The translations under genes and the position numbers were made by a program. A DNA stretch of 64,000 bases from positions 1 through 64,000 of the forward strand of contig NZ_JBHRWV010000009.1 in NCBI RefSeq assembly GCF_042648145.1, in the 5' to 3' direction. Shown here piece by piece: positions 60,759 through 64,000 of this stretch. The notes below the pieces were generated by a model, which saw only the letters and a program-made list of their open reading frames with translations, searched no databases and was not told the DNA's origin. The first letter of the stretch is position 1, and the number at the start of each line of letters is the position of its first letter. This DNA is from Salinicoccus sesuvii (GTDB lineage Bacteria > Bacillota > Bacilli > Staphylococcales > Salinicoccaceae).

Positions 60759-62051
60759 CTAATATTCAACGTCTAATGCTTGGTCTAATTTAGTTTTCCT
60801 CTTATTGATGAATTGCTTGTCCATTTCATGTAATACATCTTTGTCGAACCGGTCATATACATAAAGACTGAATAACTTCATCACTTTTTTTACATCATTC
60901 GAGCTGTTGATGGTGATGTTTTCCATCGACTCAAACAATGCCTCTAACACCACGACATCCTGGCGTCCGTAGAAACTGATCTGAGAAAAAGCATTGTATA
61001 ACTTGTCTTCAACACTGCTCCTTTTGGATATGAGACGCACCATATGCTGAGTATCTTTATATGCGACATAAGTCCCTGTGTACTTGAAGCTTTTAATGAG
61101 TGCTTCGGTCATATAGTGGATACATTGCACAGCCGTATTTGGATCATTGATTCCAGGCGAGAGTGCTCTGAGTGAAACATCGACAATTTTGTGTAAACCA
61201 TAATCCACATCCTGATAGACATTCTGCTCCCGTCCAATTGTTACGTTGCCTATTAGACTTTCCGGTATTTCAGTATCTTCGTCATGGTGGATGGTGAGAA
61301 TATCCGTCGTTGTTGTCACAAATTCACCGATGAACCGATTAACATGGATTACCGCTTTATTCTTTTCAGCCCACTCGAACAAATCGTCGTGATCTACAAA
61401 CTGAATAAAACCGAAGCTTTCGGATCTAAGAACAGTAGATGTAGCGTACTCGGTCACCATTTGTGGTTTAATGTCGGCGACTATCACATGATCCTGCTCG
61501 ATTCTCTTTGCTTCTCTCTCAATCTCTTCTTTGACATCATCCACCAGTGAATCGATCAGGTTACTGACCTGAATACTTGATGCAACAAAATGAATGAAAT
61601 AGGCAAAGAAGAACAAGCAGAGCACAGCAAGTATAACTGCGACTATTGCAGAAATGACTTCTCCTTCGAAGGTTGCTTGCTGCATAAAAGCAAGTGAAAG
61701 AATCGAATACAGGAAACCACCCATGAACACTCCAAGTACCCGCATCGTTCTGTGATCATTTACAAAATTGGTCAAGACACGAGGAGAAAACTGTGAGGAG
61801 TAAGTCGTCAGGACTACCATAATAGTAGAGAACGTGATGGTCGTCATAGTAAGGAGTGCACCTGAAATCGAACCGAGTATCTCTTTAGCCAAGTCTACCT
61901 CGGTTGCCAAAAAGAATGGCAATTCGAAATCAAGTCTAGGTAGTATATTTATATCGGTATAGACAACAACTAATGCAAGAAGGACCGCAAGCAGACAGTA
62001 TAATACTGGCGTCACCCATATGCTATTTTTTATTTTTAGTAGATACTTCAT
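60759..62051 (-). CDS. DUF2254 membrane protein
   Basis: A 430-residue protein with four N-terminal membrane helices (about 12-32, 55-80, 105-125, 135-160; TFSTIMVVLTTYSSQFSPRVL between) and a 270-residue cytoplasmic part containing ALSPGINDPNTAVQCIHY. This is the DUF2254 plan; function unknown. Start at 62051 (MKYLLKIK) is favoured by AGGAG 8 bases upstream, over the ATG at 62069 which lacks a site. Confidence 0.87.
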   Translation of the reverse strand: MKYLLKIKNSIWVTPVLYCLLAVLLALVVVYTDINILPRLDFELPFFLATEVDLAKEILGSISGALLTMTTITFSTIMVVLTTYSSQFSPRVLTNFVNDHRTMRVLGVFMGGFLYSILSLAFMQQATFEGEVISAIVAVILAVLCLFFFAYFIHFVASSIQVSNLIDSLVDDVKEEIEREAKRIEQDHVIVADIKPQMVTEYATSTVLRSESFGFIQFVDHDDLFEWAEKNKAVIHVNRFIGEFVTTTTDILTIHHDEDTEIPESLIGNVTIGREQNVYQDVDYGLHKIVDVSLRALSPGINDPNTAVQCIHYMTEALIKSFKYTGTYVAYKDTQHMVRLISKRSSVEDKLYNAFSQISFYGRQDVVVLEALFESMENITINSSNDVKKVMKLFSLYVYDRFDKDVLHEMDKQFINKRKTKLDQALDVEY

Positions 62052-62127
62052 CTCAATGCTCCTATTCATTAGATCTTATAGTGCATCATACCCTTCACCA
62101 TACGGGTTACTCAATTCAAAAATAATA

Positions 62128-62160
62128 AGAGACCTGCAATCGCAATGATTGCAGGTCTCT
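62128..62160. terminator. terminator after the DoxX gene
   Basis: AGAGACCTGCAATC (62128-62141) and its complement (62147-62160) make a perfect 14-bp stem with a 5-base loop. A/T-rich sequence flanks it. Confidence 0.87.
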
Positions 62161-62172
62161 CTTAATACTTAT

Positions 62173-62688
62173 CTATTCTGTTACTTCACGCTTGCGACCA
62201 TTCATCCGGAAATGGCGACGCCCCTCTTTGTTTTCACGGTGCAAGAAGCGATCCAGCCCGAAGCTACCTGCTTTATGTCCAGATACAAGGATGATCATGC
62301 CGATGATGATGTAGAGCGGATTCACTGACACTGTACCGGCAAATAGGAATGCAAAGTTCATCATCAAACCGAAGAATGCAGCGTATGCGGTAAATCCACC
62401 GAGAATCAGACCCAAACCGACGAATACTTCTCCCCACGGCACCATAACATTGATTACCGGGCTCATTTGTAGAAAGACATTTTCAACCAAGAAGGTGTAC
62501 CAAGGATATACTGGGTTGCCATCTGGTCCGAGAACCGGATTCTGTACAGCATTTTGCAGGAAACCTGATGCGTCAAAACCACTCGTCACTTTACCAAGAC
62601 CACTTGTAAACCACCCGAAACCAAGATAGAACCTCAACACCAACAATACAATCTCACTTGCTTTGTGTGCTTTCAACCAATTAATCAT
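62173..62688 (-). CDS. DoxX family membrane protein
   Basis: A 171-residue protein with four helices (about 15-35, 65-80, 88-110, 115-135) of the DoxX family: LVLRFYLGFGWFTSGLGKVTSGFDASGFL and PWGEVFVGLGLILGGFTAY. DoxX-like proteins act in membrane redox or oxidative stress systems in some bacteria; role here unknown. GAGAGGAGC precedes the ATG. Confidence 0.9.
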   Translation of the reverse strand: MINWLKAHKASEIVLLVLRFYLGFGWFTSGLGKVTSGFDASGFLQNAVQNPVLGPDGNPVYPWYTFLVENVFLQMSPVINVMVPWGEVFVGLGLILGGFTAYAAFFGLMMNFAFLFAGTVSVNPLYIIIGMIILVSGHKAGSFGLDRFLHRENKEGRRHFRMNGRKREVTE

Positions 62689-62812
62689 AATATTTGCTCC
62701 TCTCTTTATGTACCGTTCTTTTCTATAGTTTTATTATATGTGAAATGTATCACAAATGCAATACTTTTTTGTTATTTTTTTCACATAAATTTTAAGCAGA
62801 CTAATAATAGAA

Positions 62813-62838
62813 AAACCCCCTTCGTATAAAGGAGGTTT
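62813..62838 (-). terminator. terminator after the alpha/beta hydrolase gene
   Basis: AAACCCCCTT and AAGGAGGTTT pair (one G-T wobble) around a small loop. The minus strand ends with TTTTTC. Confidence 0.75.
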
Positions 62839-62856
62839 GAGATATAGAAGTGTAAC

Positions 62857-63717
62857 TTACTTTAAGAATTTCAGAATCTGTTCATTTACGTAGTCTGGTT
62901 GTTCCTGGTGAACCCAATGCGTCCCATCATCTACCCAAGCTACTGTATTACTGCTTGTGTTATTCAGGCTTTCTTCAGCCAGTTCCTTAGATAGAAATTG
63001 ATCACCTTTTCCCCAAATAATCTTTACGGGGATTTCGATAGTATTTTTCGGGAGATACTTCGTACTGTAGGGTATGGCACGATACCAGTTGAGCATGCTC
63101 GTTAGGGCATAAGGCCTTGCCCATGCTATTCTATAAGCATCTAGCTCATCTTCCGTAAACGTCCCCTCACGACTCGTCTCAACGAGTGCCTGGGCCATAT
63201 ACGCATAATCTTTACCGCTCAGAATCTTTTCAGGTAGTAAAGGAATCTGGAAAAAAGCCATATATGAACTCTTTAGCGCTTGTGACGGTTTTTTTGATAA
63301 AACTTTTGGCAGTACAGTAGGGTATGGCATATTGATCACAATCAGACGCTTCACCTTTTCAGGATGTGTCCCAGCAAGCTGCCAAGCCACACCCCCACCC
63401 CAGTCGTGACCGATGACTGCTGCATTCTCATATCCGTAATGTTCAATCAGTTCGAGAATATCCTGTTCTAGCTTATCGATACTATAGGCATTTCTACCTT
63501 CAGGCTTATCACTCTTGTTATATCCACGTTGGTCCGGTACGACGACTCGGTAGCCTGCATCAGCCAACACACGAATCTGCTTCCGCCAACTGAACCAGAA
63601 TTCTGGAAAGCCATGAAGTAGGACGACCAGTTCTCCATCTTCAGGTCCTGAAACAGCCACATGGAGCTGAATACCATTCGTCTGAACATATTCAAATTCA
63701 ATATCTGTTACAGCCAC
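62857..63717 (-). CDS. alpha/beta hydrolase, epoxide-hydrolase-like
   Basis: A 286-residue alpha/beta-fold hydrolase. Oxyanion motif HGFPEFWFSW near residue 36, nucleophile elbow VIGHDWGGGVAW (Asp nucleophile, as in epoxide hydrolases and haloacid-type dehalogenases), late Asp in IWGKGDQFL and His in DGTHWVHQE. An epoxide or ester substrate is likely. I start it at the GTG at 63717, seven bases after AGGAGG; an ATG six codons earlier at 63735 contains that site inside its own coding sequence. Confidence 0.88.
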   Translation of the reverse strand: MAVTDIEFEYVQTNGIQLHVAVSGPEDGELVVLLHGFPEFWFSWRKQIRVLADAGYRVVVPDQRGYNKSDKPEGRNAYSIDKLEQDILELIEHYGYENAAVIGHDWGGGVAWQLAGTHPEKVKRLIVINMPYPTVLPKVLSKKPSQALKSSYMAFFQIPLLPEKILSGKDYAYMAQALVETSREGTFTEDELDAYRIAWARPYALTSMLNWYRAIPYSTKYLPKNTIEIPVKIIWGKGDQFLSKELAEESLNNTSSNTVAWVDDGTHWVHQEQPDYVNEQILKFLK

Positions 63718-63817
63718 AATTAATCCTCCTGTCATATATTAGATATTCATCTTATTCCCTCTATTCTCAACTGTACCCAGGTTTTTAGCCACAAACCACA
63801 TTTTGGAATACAAAAAG

Positions 63818-63843
63818 CCTCTTTGCCATTCGTAGCAAAGAGG
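63818..63843 (-). terminator. terminator of an unseen or partial minus-strand gene
   Basis: CCTCTTTGC (63818-63826) and GCAAAGAGG (63835-63843) form a perfect 9-bp stem; five T follow on the minus strand. It implies a leftward transcript arriving from the right edge. Confidence 0.7.
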
Positions 63844-63845
63844 TT

Positions 63846-64000
63846 ATATAGTCAAGGTGTCTCACTGCAGAAGACTCACAATGCGTGCAGTGATGAAAAT
63901 CTGCTCTTTAACTTTTCTTGATAAGTTCCATACAAGACCTTTGGTCAGATCTCCTATACTTTTCTACGTGAGAGCCTGAAAGCGGAAGGAGGGATGAATG
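63846..64000. other. unresolved right edge: gene start or gene end
   Basis: Two readings compete. On the plus strand AAGGAGG stands five bases before an ATG at 63998-64000, a good start for a rightward gene. On the minus strand a frame stays open from 64000 to a TAA at 63908-63910 (30 codons), 65 bases before a minus-strand terminator, as the end of a leftward gene would. A 7-bp stem (CACTGCA/TGCAGTG, 63862-63893) lies in the same region. The next bases to the right would decide. Confidence 0.3.

Noticed and set aside
63908..64000. Definite partial gene on the minus strand at the right edge
   Set aside because: Only 30 codons are visible with no recognisable motif, and a strong plus-strand start signal occupies the same bases; recorded as unresolved instead.
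1..64000. CRISPR arrays, tRNA genes, insertion sequences, prophage or defence islands
   Set aside because: No evenly spaced repeats, transposase, integrase, cloverleaf-like gene or known defence gene was seen on either strand.

Overview
The window reads as chromosome of a Gram-positive coccus of the Staphylococcaceae, most likely a halotolerant genus close to Salinicoccus or Jeotgalicoccus. This is inferred from gene content, not from a database search. Pointers are a staphylococcal-type rRNA leader at the left edge, a GdpS-like GGDEF membrane protein, an MntR with the staphylococcal CPHGG segment, BCCT, SSS and AGCS sodium symporters, and strong GGAGG ribosome binding sites with simple TTGACA/TATAAT promoters. 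No phage, insertion sequence, CRISPR array or tRNA gene was seen. It looks like ordinary core and niche-metabolism chromosome.

Left part (1-10.8 kb): tandem rRNA promoters fire leftward out of the window, next to a salA-kbaA pair that in Bacillus belongs to a sporulation-linked locus beside an rrn operon. Then come a cytoplasmic alpha-amylase, an alanine/glycine symporter, an opine-dehydrogenase-like enzyme with an amidohydrolase, proC, a TrhA/hemolysin III protein and a UDP-sugar pyrophosphorylase.

10.9-17.3 kb: a four-gene leftward operon (degenerate receiver, HEAT-repeat membrane protein, processive glycosyltransferase 2, secreted glycosidase-like protein) diverges from gdpS. It looks like an exopolysaccharide machine linked to a GGDEF protein.

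17.3-25.5 kb: pyrimidine-nucleoside phosphorylase lies downstream of sqdB and sqdX, a convincing plant/cyanobacterial-type sulfolipid (SQDG) pathway. It is followed by a complete tryptophan-to-anthranilate operon kynUBA, a short-chain dehydrogenase and a hemerythrin-like protein.

25.5-38.5 kb: malQ-glgP for maltodextrin/glycogen breakdown under a LacI/CcpA-type operator; a manganese block (mnt-type ABC transporter with a DtxR-type operator, mntR, Mn-catalase); MarR-WrbA; a divergent BCCT transporter; and Dps with a PerR-like box.

38.5-54 kb: mostly single genes and short operons. They include an aldo/keto reductase, a HAD phosphatase, two paralogous membrane proteins, a sodium symporter cluster with an ornithine-cyclodeaminase-family enzyme, Usp, YrhK-like, ChrA, oxidoreductases, threonine dehydratase and a CtaG/DUF2243 pair.

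54-64 kb: a complete oppABCDF operon with a promoter and cre-like site, then a ZIP-like membrane protein, DUF2254, DoxX and an alpha/beta hydrolase. The last 150 bases are unresolved. Many convergent genes are separated by unusually long, nearly loopless palindromic terminators.
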